Part shown: positions 45,657 to 56,182 of the stretch, in pieces
How the letters are laid out: the number at the start of each line of letters is the position of its first letter
Position numbering within the stretch: position 1 is the stretch's first letter
Assembly: GCF_918814755.1 (NCBI RefSeq)
Contig: NZ_CAKKNT010000004.1
Coordinates: 36,967-100,966 of the forward strand
DNA length: 64,000 nucleotides
Direction: 5' to 3'
Source of the DNA: Periweissella ghanensis
GTDB lineage: Bacteria; Bacillota; Bacilli; Lactobacillales; Lactobacillaceae
Notes under the pieces: model-generated
The model's database searches: none
What the model saw: only the letters and a program-made list of their open reading frames with translations
Told to the model about the DNA's origin: nothing
Made by a program: the position numbers and the translations under genes

Positions 45657-46745
45657 TTAAACTTGTAAGAACATATTATTACGCAGATACAAATCATGGG
45701 CGGCTTGTGGAATTACTTGCCCTTCACGTTTAAAAATTAACTCAATCATCGGCGCAAAGCGTTGTCGAAATTTGTAAATAAAGCATAGAATGGTATCTTT
45801 AAAATGTACTGCAGGTCCAATCATAAATATATTTGGCGCTAATGTTGAACCATCATTTTCATCTAATATTACGTGTTGCTTGGAACTCGCAAACCATTGG
45901 TGGACTAATGGATTATGATTAATATTAAATCCCGTGGCCAAAATTGGGCGCTGTGTACTCGAATGTGTTAACCCATTTTTAAATTGTAATAGATACTCGC
46001 CATTGGCTGCCTGAATTTCGGTTAACCAATAGCCAGTTTTAATGGTAATCAACGCTTCGTACTGCTTAAAACGTTCATAAGTGTAAGTGGCTAAGCGTTT
46101 ACTTGGATCGATTTCCGCTAATTTAAAATTATTTTGCGTGGTATAGATGGTTGTTTTAATCCCACGTTGCGCTAATTGAATCGCCGTATCAAAGGCCGCT
46201 TCATTACCACCAATAATTACGTGGTCAACTTGATTATCCGCTTGCACAATATCAAAGTCGCAGTAATGAATCCCATGTTCGTGTCCCTTAATGTCTCCAG
46301 TGGTTGGATTGTGAAAGTCACCAAGGGCAAAAATTACATACTTTGTAACCACCGTTTCACCGGTACTTAATTGTAACTGATACCACCCATCAGATAGCTT
46401 CGTTATGCCAACAACCGTAGTGTGTTCTTGGATCTTTAATTGGGCATCATGTGCTAACATTTGTAAATATTGGCAGTAGTCATGTCCATGCGGATGTTCA
46501 CAATGGGTACATATGGCCGGCGAACTATCCGGACTGACTGCGTTTAAATCAATCATTTCAAACTGATTACTTGTAAATGACGGGGAAATGAACTGGGTGT
46601 GCGGATGCCATCGCGTAAAACTGCTTCCAATCGTCGCTTGCTCAATGACTAAGTAGTCCGTTTCACCATATTGTTGGAGGGCTTTAGCAAATCCAATCCC
46701 TGCTGCCCCACCGCCAATCACAACAATTTTAATTTTTCTTTCCAT
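45657..46745 (-). CDS. FAD-dependent NAD(P)H oxidoreductase, FMO/CzcO-like
   Basis: 362 residues. Two dinucleotide-binding motifs: VVIGGGAAGIGFAKAL at residues 7-22 (FAD) and HVIIGGNEAAFDTAIQLAQ near 166 (NADPH). FALGDFHNPTTGDIKGHEHGIHYCDF near 136 resembles the flavin monooxygenase fingerprint region. ICTHCEHPHGHDYCQYLQ near 75 has several Cys and His. It may oxidise an amine or sulfide, or act as a reductase; substrate unknown. Its ATG shares one base with the stop of the Amt gene (TAATG), so the two are translationally coupled, which is why I prefer this start to one 13 codons upstream. Confidence 0.83.
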   Translation of the reverse strand: MERKIKIVVIGGGAAGIGFAKALQQYGETDYLVIEQATIGSSFTRWHPHTQFISPSFTSNQFEMIDLNAVSPDSSPAICTHCEHPHGHDYCQYLQMLAHDAQLKIQEHTTVVGITKLSDGWYQLQLSTGETVVTKYVIFALGDFHNPTTGDIKGHEHGIHYCDFDIVQADNQVDHVIIGGNEAAFDTAIQLAQRGIKTTIYTTQNNFKLAEIDPSKRLATYTYERFKQYEALITIKTGYWLTEIQAANGEYLLQFKNGLTHSSTQRPILATGFNINHNPLVHQWFASSKQHVILDENDGSTLAPNIFMIGPAVHFKDTILCFIYKFRQRFAPMIELIFKREGQVIPQAAHDLYLRNNMFLQV

Positions 46746-47791
46746 TATATACTGTCTTTCTCCAATATAACTTGTTGCCACCAAATACTGATGCCAATCG
46801 CAATTTCAGTACCCAACCACGTTATCAGACTAACTACGCCGACAGCTCCTATTTCAATCCACGCCCAGCCTGATGGATGCTGCCACCATGCCACGAGCAT
46901 AAAAATTAATGTTGCCAATATTGCCCCACCGGCATTCATCGCAAATGAGTCAACCGCATCAAAAAACACCTGCTGTTGATGACTCCATTGCATAAGATAA
47001 ACCATGCCAATACTACTACCCAAAGCAATCAGTAGACTAATCAATGGAGTTACGTAACCAACTGAAATCGTGCTAATTACTAAACCACCTAACATTCCGG
47101 TAGTGATATCAGTTAACTGTAACTTACGCGTTTGCCACCACATAACCCAACTAACCCCTAAAACACTCCCACCAATCGCCATTAACGTATTTAAAATCGT
47201 CTGCTTAATTAGTTCAACATTATCATTAGCTGGGGCAGCGTTAAAGCCAAACCAACCTAATGTAATTAACCCAATGGCAATGATATGCCGGCCTTGATTA
47301 GTTGGTGGTAACTGTTGAAACCTCCTTTGTTGGTTTAGTAACCGGCGACCTAATACTAGACTAGTGATACCGGCCGTCACATGGACAACTAGCCCACCGG
47401 AAAAATCCAGCGCACCTAATTTTAATAACCAACCATCATTGGCCCATAGTAACCAAGCAATCGGACAGTATACTAATCCCGTCCAAAGCGGCACAAAAAT
47501 TAACGCGTGCTTACTAGTATAGTGACTAAAAAATGTGCCACTAAACATGGCTAAGGCATACGCATAAAATTCAAATTGTATTAAGACGGTTAGCGTCGTA
47601 CCACTCCTAACTGAATTACCAGTCGCTAACGGGTATCCGCATAACCACCAAATTACAAACCCCATGCTTAGTAACCCCATAAATTGTTTCCCTAACTGTT
47701 GGCGTTGGTGCACAGGAAAATAGTCTAAGTATAGCACCCCAACACTAATAATCATTGGGATCATTACTAAAAATTCACTCAACTGGAGCAT
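46745..47791 (-). CDS. amt: Ammonium transporter family protein lacking the second twin histidine
   Basis: 348 residues, shorter than usual Amt proteins (about 400-430), with 10-11 hydrophobic segments. The first pore histidine is present in DFSGGLVVHVTAGITSLVLG near 138. At the place of the second (FGVHGVGG in typical Amt) this protein reads FAMNAGGAI near 292, so Asn replaces His. Short loops connect the helices. It may be a low-activity or altered-specificity channel, or a decaying gene. No glnK (PII) is adjacent, although that is common. Coupled to the flavoprotein, suggesting the pair handle an amine or ammonium together; that is inference. Confidence 0.85.
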   Translation of the reverse strand: MLQLSEFLVMIPMIISVGVLYLDYFPVHQRQQLGKQFMGLLSMGFVIWWLCGYPLATGNSVRSGTTLTVLIQFEFYAYALAMFSGTFFSHYTSKHALIFVPLWTGLVYCPIAWLLWANDGWLLKLGALDFSGGLVVHVTAGITSLVLGRRLLNQQRRFQQLPPTNQGRHIIAIGLITLGWFGFNAAPANDNVELIKQTILNTLMAIGGSVLGVSWVMWWQTRKLQLTDITTGMLGGLVISTISVGYVTPLISLLIALGSSIGMVYLMQWSHQQQVFFDAVDSFAMNAGGAILATLIFMLVAWWQHPSGWAWIEIGAVGVVSLITWLGTEIAIGISIWWQQVILEKDSI

Positions 47792-47814
47792 GTTTTGACC
47801 TACGATTAATTTAA

Positions 47815-47934
47815 TTATTTGGCTGTGACTTGGCGTTTGGCAGCGCGAATGATTTGTAAGGCCCGTTCCCGCGTTTTGATATTAGGGCTCTTTAATTGAC
47901 GATAGGCCGTTGCTAATGATATTTTTTGATTCAT
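47815..47934 (-). CDS. Small basic protein, 39 residues
   Basis: ATG 47934 with Shine-Dalgarno TTGGAGAAA; sequence MNQKISLATAYRQL then KSPNIKTRERALQIIRAA and a basic tail. Short proteins with this SPNIKTRxRAL core occur widely in Lactobacillales under the label putative metal homeostasis protein; I recall this from family lists and give it low weight. A consensus promoter (47987-48015) is directly upstream, so the gene is expressed, and amt starts 23 bp downstream on the same transcript. Confidence 0.65.
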   Translation of the reverse strand: MNQKISLATAYRQLKSPNIKTRERALQIIRAAKRQVTAK

Positions 47935-47986
47935 GATATTTCTCCAATCAACATTTTTAATTAATAAGTTAACTAACTGTAAAAAC

Positions 47987-48015
47987 ATCATAGCGGAAAC
48001 AAATCTTAATGTCAA
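47987..48015 (-). promoter_or_regulatory. Promoter of the small protein-amt-flavoprotein operon
   Basis: On the - strand, TTGACA (48015-48010), 17-bp spacer, TATGAT (47992-47987): near-consensus sigma-A promoter. Confidence 0.8.
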
Positions 48016-48053
48016 CTAAATAGTAATTATTACTTTTTAGACGGAAGGTAATA

Positions 48054-48083
48054 AAAAAGCGATTGCCGGAGCAATCGCTTTTT
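48054..48083 (-). terminator. Terminator of the beta-glucoside PTS operon
   Basis: AAAAAGCGATTGC (48054-48066) with GCAATCGCTTTTT (48071-48083), after the leftward celB. Confidence 0.85.
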
Positions 48084-48113
48084 CGATAAGATATATAAGA
48101 TTGATATGAAGTA

Positions 48114-49457
48114 TTATGCTTCAGGTGTAATGCCTTCAGCAGCTGCGTTATCAAGTTCTTGTTGGTATAAGATACGGTCGTATTTACGAGCAAATGGCCA
48201 GTAGATAACAACTGTCATTGCCAACATAAGAAGTTGCCATAAAGCAGTTTTCCAACCACCAACGATAAGACCTGAAATAACGGCTGGTGTTGTCCAAGGA
48301 ACAAAACTACCATTCATTGGTGGAATAATTCCAAATAAGATTGCTAAGTAACTTAAGATACCAATAGCAACTGGTGTAAGGATAAATGGTACAGCAAGAA
48401 GTGGGTTCAATACAATTGGCACACCGAACAAGGCAGGTTCATTGATGTTAAACAAAGCAGGTCCGATTTCCAATTTACCAAGCGTCTTCATTTGGGCTGA
48501 TTTAGCACCAAGTAACATGAAGACGACAATCCCGATGGTCACCCCGGCACCAGTAACGGTAATAAATTGGTCCATAAATGATTGAGTGATAATGTGTGCA
48601 CCATTAGCAAGGCTTAACTTACCAGCCTTGTAAAGGACTAAGTTATCGGCGTTGTTAGCAAGAAGAAGAGGTCCCATAACCCCACCGATGATTGATGATC
48701 CGTGAACCCCAAAGAACCAAAGGAACACTGGTAAGAATGTAATTACAAACAAACCAACCGGACCATCTGTAACTTTTTGAAGTGGTGTTTGAATAACGGC
48801 GTAAATCCATTCCACGATGGTTGTGTTAAGACCAAGGCTAAAGATACCGTAGATAACCGTAGCGGCCACAATAATTGCAGCGGCAGGAATCAACGCTGTA
48901 AATGATGCTGCCACGTTAGCTGGTACTTGTTCAGGTAACTTAATTGTGATTCCCTTTTTAAGGAACCAGCTGTAACCCCATCCAACAAGTAATCCAACGA
49001 TGATGGCCATCAACATACCTTTACCACCAAGCCATGTCTTGTCAATAACGTTTGAAACCATGAACTTAGTTGATGTCTTAGTTGGGTCAGCAACATTAGT
49101 AACGGTTGTAATAACGTTTGGTTGAAGAATGAAGTCAACGATCACAGCTAGTAAACCAGCTGATACGGCTTCAAAACCTTCATTGTGCACCCAACTGTAA
49201 GCGATCCCGAACACGGCAAGTAATGCCATGACCGCAAATGAACCGTTATACGCTTGGGCAAAGATTGGACTTAAACCAATCTTAGTTAAGTAATCGGCAA
49301 TTGGTTGATATGGGAAGTTTCCCAAAATCAAGAAGATCGCCCCAATAATGATAAATGGAATTGGGTAAAGCATCCCATTTTTAATCGCAGTCATCGGCCG
49401 CGTGTTAACAAACTTCATTACCGGTGGTAAGAGTTTTTCATTAATAAATGTGTTCAT
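48114..49457 (-). CDS. celB: PTS lactose/cellobiose-family EIIC
   Basis: 447 residues from ATG 49457; a GTG four codons earlier is less likely. Membrane permease with about 10 helices and EIIC_Lac marks: PFIIIGAIFLILGNFP near 40, FGVHGSSIIGGVMGPLLLANN near 240, NINEPALFGVPIVLNP near 325 and PPMNGSFVPWTTPAVISG near 385. Transports and phosphorylates a beta-glucoside with EIIB and EIIA. Last gene of bglA-celA-celC-celB. Confidence 0.94.
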   Translation of the reverse strand: MNTFINEKLLPPVMKFVNTRPMTAIKNGMLYPIPFIIIGAIFLILGNFPYQPIADYLTKIGLSPIFAQAYNGSFAVMALLAVFGIAYSWVHNEGFEAVSAGLLAVIVDFILQPNVITTVTNVADPTKTSTKFMVSNVIDKTWLGGKGMLMAIIVGLLVGWGYSWFLKKGITIKLPEQVPANVAASFTALIPAAAIIVAATVIYGIFSLGLNTTIVEWIYAVIQTPLQKVTDGPVGLFVITFLPVFLWFFGVHGSSIIGGVMGPLLLANNADNLVLYKAGKLSLANGAHIITQSFMDQFITVTGAGVTIGIVVFMLLGAKSAQMKTLGKLEIGPALFNINEPALFGVPIVLNPLLAVPFILTPVAIGILSYLAILFGIIPPMNGSFVPWTTPAVISGLIVGGWKTALWQLLMLAMTVVIYWPFARKYDRILYQQELDNAAAEGITPEA

Positions 49458-49552
49458 AAGTCCGTACACCCGTTTCTTTAAAATAAAATTATCTATAGCT
49501 GTTAGTAATAATATTTGTTTATACGAGTTCTACGCCTTCTCTAGGCAAGTCC

Positions 49553-49870
49553 TTATTTTTCATCGAGACGACGCAATAACTCAATGATTTCAACTGCTAA
49601 ATCTTTGAATGTGATTGCATTCATCAAGTGATCTTGGCCATGAACCATGTACAAGTCAACTTCCACGTGATTACCTTGGGCTTCCTGGGTAAGCATGCCT
49701 GTTTGGGTATCATGTGCTGCTTTCAATTCTTGATTAGCAAGTTCAATCTTTTGGTCTGCTTCATCAAAGTTGCCGGCTTTAGCATCTTGAATTGCTTGGT
49801 AGGCATAGCCTTTAGCATTGCCACCATGCATAATCAAACCCATTACAACTTCCATGTGTTCTTCGTTCAT
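49553..49870 (-). CDS. celC: PTS lactose/cellobiose-family EIIA
   Basis: 105 residues, a three-helix EIIA. Active His in VDLYMVHGQDHLMNAITF near 76 accepts phosphate from HPr and passes it to EIIB. Metal-binding Asp is in the same helix. GGGGAGA Shine-Dalgarno before ATG. Located between the EIIB and EIIC genes. Confidence 0.95.
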   Translation of the reverse strand: MNEEHMEVVMGLIMHGGNAKGYAYQAIQDAKAGNFDEADQKIELANQELKAAHDTQTGMLTQEAQGNHVEVDLYMVHGQDHLMNAITFKDLAVEIIELLRRLDEK

Positions 49871-49907
49871 TCTAATTCTCCCCTTGTTTAACTAGTAAAC
49901 GTATATC

Positions 49908-50231
49908 TTATTTCAATAATGCTTCTGCAGCGTCAAGGACTTTGTCACCGCGCATCATACCGTAGTCGGTCATGTTAATTACGTCCATTGGAATACCAGC
50001 AGCATCAGTCTTTGACTTAACTTCCGCCTTCATGTAACCCACTTGTGGTCCAAGTAACAATACGTCTGGTTTAGCATCAGTGCTACTCAATTGCGCATCG
50101 ATGTCTGCGGTTGACTTAGCAAAGATTTCGTAATCCTTACCCTTTGTAATTGCGGCTTGCTTCATCCGTTCAACCAACAATGAAGTTGACATTCCAGCTG
50201 CACATGCAAGCATAATAGTTTTTTCTGCCAT
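49908..50231 (-). CDS. celA: PTS lactose/cellobiose-family EIIB
   Basis: 107 residues. The phospho-cysteine lies in IMLACAAGMSTSLLVERM near residue 10, the P-loop-like signature of this family. LLLGPQVGYMKAEVK near 60 is the second conserved block. Takes phosphate from EIIA and transfers it to the incoming sugar at EIIC. 30 bp after bglA on the same strand. Confidence 0.95.
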   Translation of the reverse strand: MAEKTIMLACAAGMSTSLLVERMKQAAITKGKDYEIFAKSTADIDAQLSSTDAKPDVLLLGPQVGYMKAEVKSKTDAAGIPMDVINMTDYGMMRGDKVLDAAEALLK

Positions 50232-50261
50232 GATAAATCCCTCACTTAAATAATTTTTGTA

Positions 50262-51731
<1,470 letters not shown>

Positions 51732-51767
51732 CTACCCTTCAAGTTTTTGTAAAATGTAACCGCTCTC

Positions 51768-51782
51768 TGTAAACGCTTTCAT
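51768..51782 (-). promoter_or_regulatory. cre site (CcpA) of the bgl/cel operon
   Basis: On the - strand ATGAAAGCGTTTACA, a perfect match to WTGNAANCGNWNNCW, 12 bp downstream of the -10 element and 46 bp upstream of bglA. Confidence 0.88.
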
Positions 51783-51793
51783 TTACAAGTTAG

Positions 51794-51822
51794 ATAATAG
51801 CACTGTTATTAGTTGCTGTCTA
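51794..51822 (-). promoter_or_regulatory. Promoter of the bgl/cel operon
   Basis: On the - strand TAGACA (51822-51817), 17-bp spacer, TATTAT (51799-51794). The cre lies just after the expected start site. Confidence 0.65.
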
Positions 51823-51874
51823 TCTTTTTCAATGTATTTTATTTAAATAAGCTGCTAATTTTTTGCGAAAATCC

Positions 51875-51900
51875 AAAAAAATGCCTTTAAATCGGCATTT
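51875..51900 (-). terminator. Terminator of the umuC-yolD operon
   Basis: AAATGCC (51879-51885) with GGCATTT (51894-51900); in the leftward direction the stem is followed by a U-run, the complement of the A-run at 51875. Confidence 0.7.
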
Positions 51901-51950
51901 ATCCAATGATTTTTTTAATTTATAAATAAATAAAAAATTATTGTATTTTC

Positions 51951-52334
51951 TTACATATCTCGTGTTACATGCCATAAATCAGTATACGCAATATGGCAGT
52001 TATCAACAAAAAAACCTTCATCATCATAACCTTGCACATACCCCTTAATACTTGGTAACGTGATTTGATCTGAATTTACCATGGCCCGTTGTATCGAGAC
52101 TTGTTGATGTCGATGCATCGCTTCCCCCATAATGGCACTCATTTCACTTAATGATTGGCGAGGGACTAATTGCTCTTGCCGTTGCTCACTCATTGCTAGT
52201 TGTTCAATCACTTTAGTATGATCAGCTAAGTAAAAACCTTGCCACTTAACCATACCCCGATCGTGGGCCGCTAAAATAAACCGTGCTGTGCGATCAGCAT
52301 CATACATATCTTCATTCAAAAATTCATCGTTCAT
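51951..52334 (-). CDS. YolD-like protein, partner of the Y-family polymerase
   Basis: 127 residues from ATG 52334, seven bases after GGGAGG within the polymerase gene, overlapping it by 11 bp. YDADRTARFILAAHDRGMVKW and the later ITLPSIKGYVQGYDDEGFFVDN strand are the YolD-like pattern; B. subtilis pairs yolD-uvrX and yqjX-yqjW likewise. YolD-like proteins resemble an UmuD-type partner and probably support damage-induced mutagenesis. Frame opens 10 codons upstream without a ribosome site. Confidence 0.85.
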   Translation of the reverse strand: MNDEFLNEDMYDADRTARFILAAHDRGMVKWQGFYLADHTKVIEQLAMSEQRQEQLVPRQSLSEMSAIMGEAMHRHQQVSIQRAMVNSDQITLPSIKGYVQGYDDEGFFVDNCHIAYTDLWHVTRDM

Positions 52335-53622
52335 CTGGTTTCCTCCCACCATCGTGACCGCCAACTAAATTTGCCCGGCTAATGGCTGTCCCCCCATTAA
52401 GTAAGCTGCTAGCTTTAACAATTGCCGTAAAGCCAAAGCGTTGCCGAATTGCATCAATCGTTTGATCAACCTGGTGTGGTTTAAGTTGTTCGGTCACGGG
52501 CGTAAATAAATCTAATTGCTGACTTGTATCCGCCGATAACTGTCCATAGCTAATACTAATGTTACGGACAGGTTCCCCCGCCCAATGCGTATCAAAGATT
52601 TGCCACAACTGCTGCGTTAAAGATTTACTACTATTAGTTGCGGGAAGGCGGCATTGTTGCGTAAAACCATGCCCCGTCACTGTTGCTCGGGAAAAACCAA
52701 TACTTAAGCTAATTTGACTGGTTTGAACATGGTGTGCACGTAGACGAGCAGCCACTTGTTCCGCGATTTCACGAATCACAATATGTAACTCGAAACGTTG
52801 GGTATAATCACGTGGTAGCACTTGCGAATTACCGTAGGATTTTTCTTTGGGATGGCTTGCTTCACTAATCACCGCCCGATCAATACCCCAACTTAACAAA
52901 AACCACTGGACCCCAAGCACGCCAAATTTACTTTTAAATTTGTACGGATTGTAATGGGCCAAATCATATAATGATTTAATATTTAATGCTTGAAGTTTTA
53001 ACGCAGTCTTTTTACCAATTGACCAAACATTCGCCAAATCTGTCACGGGCCATAAAACATCCGGGACATCTTCATAATGAATCTCACCAATCATTGAAAC
53101 GTGGTGCTTGGCTAGTAAGTCTAACGCTAGCTTAGCTAAAGTGGGATTATCCCCAATCCCAATCGTTACATATAAACCAAGGCGCTCTTTAACCAATAAT
53201 TGAATTTTACGGGCCACTTCACGCGGACTTTGACCAAATAAATGCCACGATTTGGTTAAATCAAGTAACGTCTCATCAATTGAATACGGATGCATATCTT
53301 CGGTTGCCACAAATTTTTTAAAGATGGCATTTACTTCGATATTTTTTTGGATATAGAAATTCATGCGCGGTGGGACAACCACTAAATCATCATGTTTCGG
53401 TAAATCGCGAACCCGCGAAACATTACTAATATGATACTTTTGTTTAGCCATCGGACTAGCTGCTAAAATTAACCCACTCCCAGTATTGGCAGCTTGGGAA
53501 GCGACAACTAAAGGGACTTGTAATGGATTATATCCGCGGGCTACCGCCTCGACGCTGGCATAAAATGACTTCATGTCAATCACGAATACGACCGCGCGTT
53601 GCTCATGCGCATAGTTATACAT
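52324..53622 (-). CDS. Y-family DNA polymerase, UvrX/UmuC-like
   Basis: 432 residues. Palm motif VFVIDMKSFYASVEAVARG near 13 (first metal Asp), YSIDETLLDLTKSW near 113 (second Asp, Glu), helix-hairpin-helix LANVWSIGKKTALKLQ near 195 and a little-finger domain with YGNSQVLPRDYT. The UvrX/YqjW branch performs translesion synthesis across damaged bases. Its promoter carries two LexA-like boxes, so it is SOS-induced. Coupled to yolD. Confidence 0.93.
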   Translation of the reverse strand: MYNYAHEQRAVVFVIDMKSFYASVEAVARGYNPLQVPLVVASQAANTGSGLILAASPMAKQKYHISNVSRVRDLPKHDDLVVVPPRMNFYIQKNIEVNAIFKKFVATEDMHPYSIDETLLDLTKSWHLFGQSPREVARKIQLLVKERLGLYVTIGIGDNPTLAKLALDLLAKHHVSMIGEIHYEDVPDVLWPVTDLANVWSIGKKTALKLQALNIKSLYDLAHYNPYKFKSKFGVLGVQWFLLSWGIDRAVISEASHPKEKSYGNSQVLPRDYTQRFELHIVIREIAEQVAARLRAHHVQTSQISLSIGFSRATVTGHGFTQQCRLPATNSSKSLTQQLWQIFDTHWAGEPVRNISISYGQLSADTSQQLDLFTPVTEQLKPHQVDQTIDAIRQRFGFTAIVKASSLLNGGTAISRANLVGGHDGGRKPDER

Positions 53623-53634
53623 AATTCTACCTCG

Positions 53635-53690
53635 CGAACATTTGTTCTTGTTTAAGTAACATTATAACTCATACGAACATTTGTTTGCAA
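53635..53690 (-). promoter_or_regulatory. SOS promoter with two LexA boxes
   Basis: On the - strand TTGCAA (53690-53685), 18-bp spacer, TATAAT (53666-53661). Box 1 at 53635-53648 (AGAACAAATGTTCG) lies downstream of the start; box 2 at 53674-53687 (CAAACAAATGTTCG) overlaps the -35 and spacer. Confidence 0.85.
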
Positions 53691-53702
53691 TTAATCAAAA
53701 TA

Positions 53703-53736
53703 AAAATCACCTGAATTTTATCATTCAAGTGATTTT
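53703..53736 (-). terminator. Terminator of kup
   Basis: AAAATCACCTGAA (53703-53715) with TTCAAGTGATTTT (53724-53736), one mismatch. Confidence 0.8.
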
Positions 53737-53748
53737 CTAACGATTTAA

Positions 53749-55806
53749 CTATCCTTTTTCATCAACCTTATTATCCACCAACTTATCCGCTGGGACCGTA
53801 TTTTTAATATAGTCTTTGTGTAAGTTTCGTGATAATTTACGATTAATAAAGAGTGGTTCTGGTTCTTCAAGTACTTCACTAAATTCCAAACCATACCAAA
53901 TGGCAGGCGCCGTCATTTTTTCTTGTAAGAATAATCGGCCGGCAATCAAGGTCCGATCAATAAATGATGAACTTTGTAATGATTGTAAATCAGCTAATTT
54001 TTGCTTCATCACAACATAACTAAAGTTCCCGATTTTACGGCCTTTCCAAGTACCGTATTTTTGAATTTGTAAATCAATTGCTTCTTCGGCAATTAATTGG
54101 TTAACAATTTCACGTAAGTACAAGCTCACCGTTTGGCTAACTTTAAATCCAAGGTAAAGGTGGACACAGACAATATTGCGGGTACCCATCATATCAACCG
54201 TGTAGCGGCGTTCAAATGGCTCATTCGTTTCATGAATTGAAACAAACCAATATACTTTGGCCCGCTTAGGTTGTTTATCTAAAATCGAGTACAATACTGA
54301 TCGTTTGATAGTGTAATTTTGCTTAACATTGACAATGTAAACTAAATTCGTTGCATATTCTGGAATCGTCGTATCGTTACTTAATTTCACTAATTGCTTA
54401 CGGAAATCACGTAATGAGACATATTCACTTTCATCAACGTACTTATCCCGTGCTTTGTTACCAAAGTACCAAAGCACCATTACTAACATAATGGCTAATG
54501 TAATCAATACAGTTACATACCCACCATCGATAAACTTAATTAAACTAGCGACTAAGAAGAGTGTTTCTAAAGCACCGAAGAAAATTGCGACCATCAACGC
54601 AATCGTCCGACCACGTTTCATCGTAATAAATTCGAATAGAAGCAAAGTGGTCATCAACATCGTCACTGTAATCGCCAAACCATACGCGGCTTCCATATGT
54701 GCGGAGGTGCGGAATAGTACGACAATGCCTAAACTTGCAGCACACATTAACCAGTTAACCACCCGTAAGTAGACTTGGCTTTTAAGGAAGTTAGGATAAC
54801 GCATCCGAATACGGGGTAAAATCTTTAGCCCGATTGCTTCTGTTACCAGAGTAAATGAACCGGTAATTAATGCTTGTGACGCAATAATCGCTGCCAAAGT
54901 CGCAATGATTATTCCAAAAATACGCCAAGCATCAGGCATCATCGCAAAGAATGGATTAACAACATTTAAATTTTGGAATTCATCAGCTTTCATATGCGCT
55001 AAGGTCCACGCACCTTGACCCATGTAATTCAAAATCAAAGTTACAAAAACAAATGGCCAAGTAAAGTAGATATTCCGTTTACCAACGTGACCCATATCAG
55101 AATACAAGGCTTCTGATCCTGTAGTGGCCAAGAAGACACTTCCTAAGATGAAAATACCAACTTTATTTTCGGGACTAAATAATAATTTAACCCCGTACTG
55201 TGGTAACAAAGCTTGCCAAATGTCAGGATAATGAACCATATTCATAATACCCATTAGGCCTAAAAACGCAAACCAGATAAACATAACAGGACCAAACAAC
55301 TTCCCAATGGCATTGGTACCGTAACGTTGCAACATGAATAACGCTAATAAAATTACCGCAACGACTGCAACCACCACATTTTGATTGTTACTAAATACTA
55401 AACTACCAATTTTTTGACCTTTCAGGCCTTCAATCGCACTAGTTACCGTCATGGCAGGCGTTAACGTTCCATCAGCCAATAAGGCTGCCCCCCCAATCAC
55501 CGCTGGCACAATCAACCACTTGGCCCGATTACGAACAATCGCATACAGTGCAAAAATCCCACCTTCACCACGGTTATCGGCTTGCAAGGCAATCAAGACG
55601 TACTTAATTGTCGTAACAAGGGTAATTGTCCAAAATACTAATGAGATTGCCCCAAAGATATAGTCTTTAGTTAAATTACCAAAAACGCCTTGGTGCCCTA
55701 AAATAGCATTCATTGTATAGAGTGGTGATGTTCCAATATCTCCATACACAATTCCAATCGCAACTAACGCTGTTCCCAACGATACTAATTCTTTTTTTCT
55801 TTCCAT
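53749..55806 (-). CDS. kup: Kup potassium uptake protein
   Basis: 685 residues from ATG 55806, which follows GAGAGAGG. N-terminal LGTALVAIGIVYGDIGTSPLYTM near 10 is the Kup/HAK signature with GDIGTSPLY. About 12 membrane helices (to residue about 450) then a cytoplasmic C-terminal domain of about 230 residues. H+/K+ symporter, used at low K+ or low pH. No c-di-AMP riboswitch was found in the upstream gap. Own promoter at 55870-55898. Confidence 0.94.
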   Translation of the reverse strand: MERKKELVSLGTALVAIGIVYGDIGTSPLYTMNAILGHQGVFGNLTKDYIFGAISLVFWTITLVTTIKYVLIALQADNRGEGGIFALYAIVRNRAKWLIVPAVIGGAALLADGTLTPAMTVTSAIEGLKGQKIGSLVFSNNQNVVVAVVAVILLALFMLQRYGTNAIGKLFGPVMFIWFAFLGLMGIMNMVHYPDIWQALLPQYGVKLLFSPENKVGIFILGSVFLATTGSEALYSDMGHVGKRNIYFTWPFVFVTLILNYMGQGAWTLAHMKADEFQNLNVVNPFFAMMPDAWRIFGIIIATLAAIIASQALITGSFTLVTEAIGLKILPRIRMRYPNFLKSQVYLRVVNWLMCAASLGIVVLFRTSAHMEAAYGLAITVTMLMTTLLLFEFITMKRGRTIALMVAIFFGALETLFLVASLIKFIDGGYVTVLITLAIMLVMVLWYFGNKARDKYVDESEYVSLRDFRKQLVKLSNDTTIPEYATNLVYIVNVKQNYTIKRSVLYSILDKQPKRAKVYWFVSIHETNEPFERRYTVDMMGTRNIVCVHLYLGFKVSQTVSLYLREIVNQLIAEEAIDLQIQKYGTWKGRKIGNFSYVVMKQKLADLQSLQSSSFIDRTLIAGRLFLQEKMTAPAIWYGLEFSEVLEEPEPLFINRKLSRNLHKDYIKNTVPADKLVDNKVDEKG

Positions 55807-55869
55807 GACCCTCTCTCGAACCATTTCTGTATTTGCACTTAACTAATCTAAAAAAGTAAGCTAGCTATC

Positions 55870-55898
55870 ATTCTACGTTATGGACGTTTAATCGACAA
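55870..55898 (-). promoter_or_regulatory. Promoter of kup
   Basis: On the - strand TTGTCG (55898-55893), 17-bp spacer, TAGAAT (55875-55870). The rest of the gap 55899-56120 is AT-rich and shows no gene or other structure. Confidence 0.5.
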
Positions 55899-56120
55899 GC
55901 TTATAAAAATATTTTACATTAGAAAATAAGCATAATAATTCATCTATATACTTCGAGTTTACCGATTGTTACTCTAAAGCGCAATTAAGTTGTTTTTAAC
56001 TTTATTAAGAAAATTTATACATACCAACTAAATTTAAAATCCGCAATTTAAACCTTACTAAGTCCCCTAAGATATGGCTTTATCTCAAGATATTGTAGTT
56101 ACCAATATTAGTAAAATACA

Positions 56121-56159
56121 AAAGAGCCCAGTGCAATCAGCAATTTCACTTGGCTCTTT
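56121..56159 (-). terminator. Terminator of the thiamine operon
   Basis: AAAGAGCC (56121-56128) with GGCTCTTT (56152-56159), continued by CAGTG and CACTT inside. Confidence 0.75.
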
Positions 56160-56182
56160 ATAGTTAGTAATTATTAAGTTAA

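Noticed and set aside
47969..48211. Leftward 80-codon frame upstream of the small basic protein
   Set aside because: It overlaps the end of celB, the terminator and the consensus promoter, and has no family features.
55807..56182. c-di-AMP (ydaO) riboswitch before kup
   Set aside because: The leader is AT-rich and lacks the conserved GC-rich ydaO blocks; only a weak promoter is seen.
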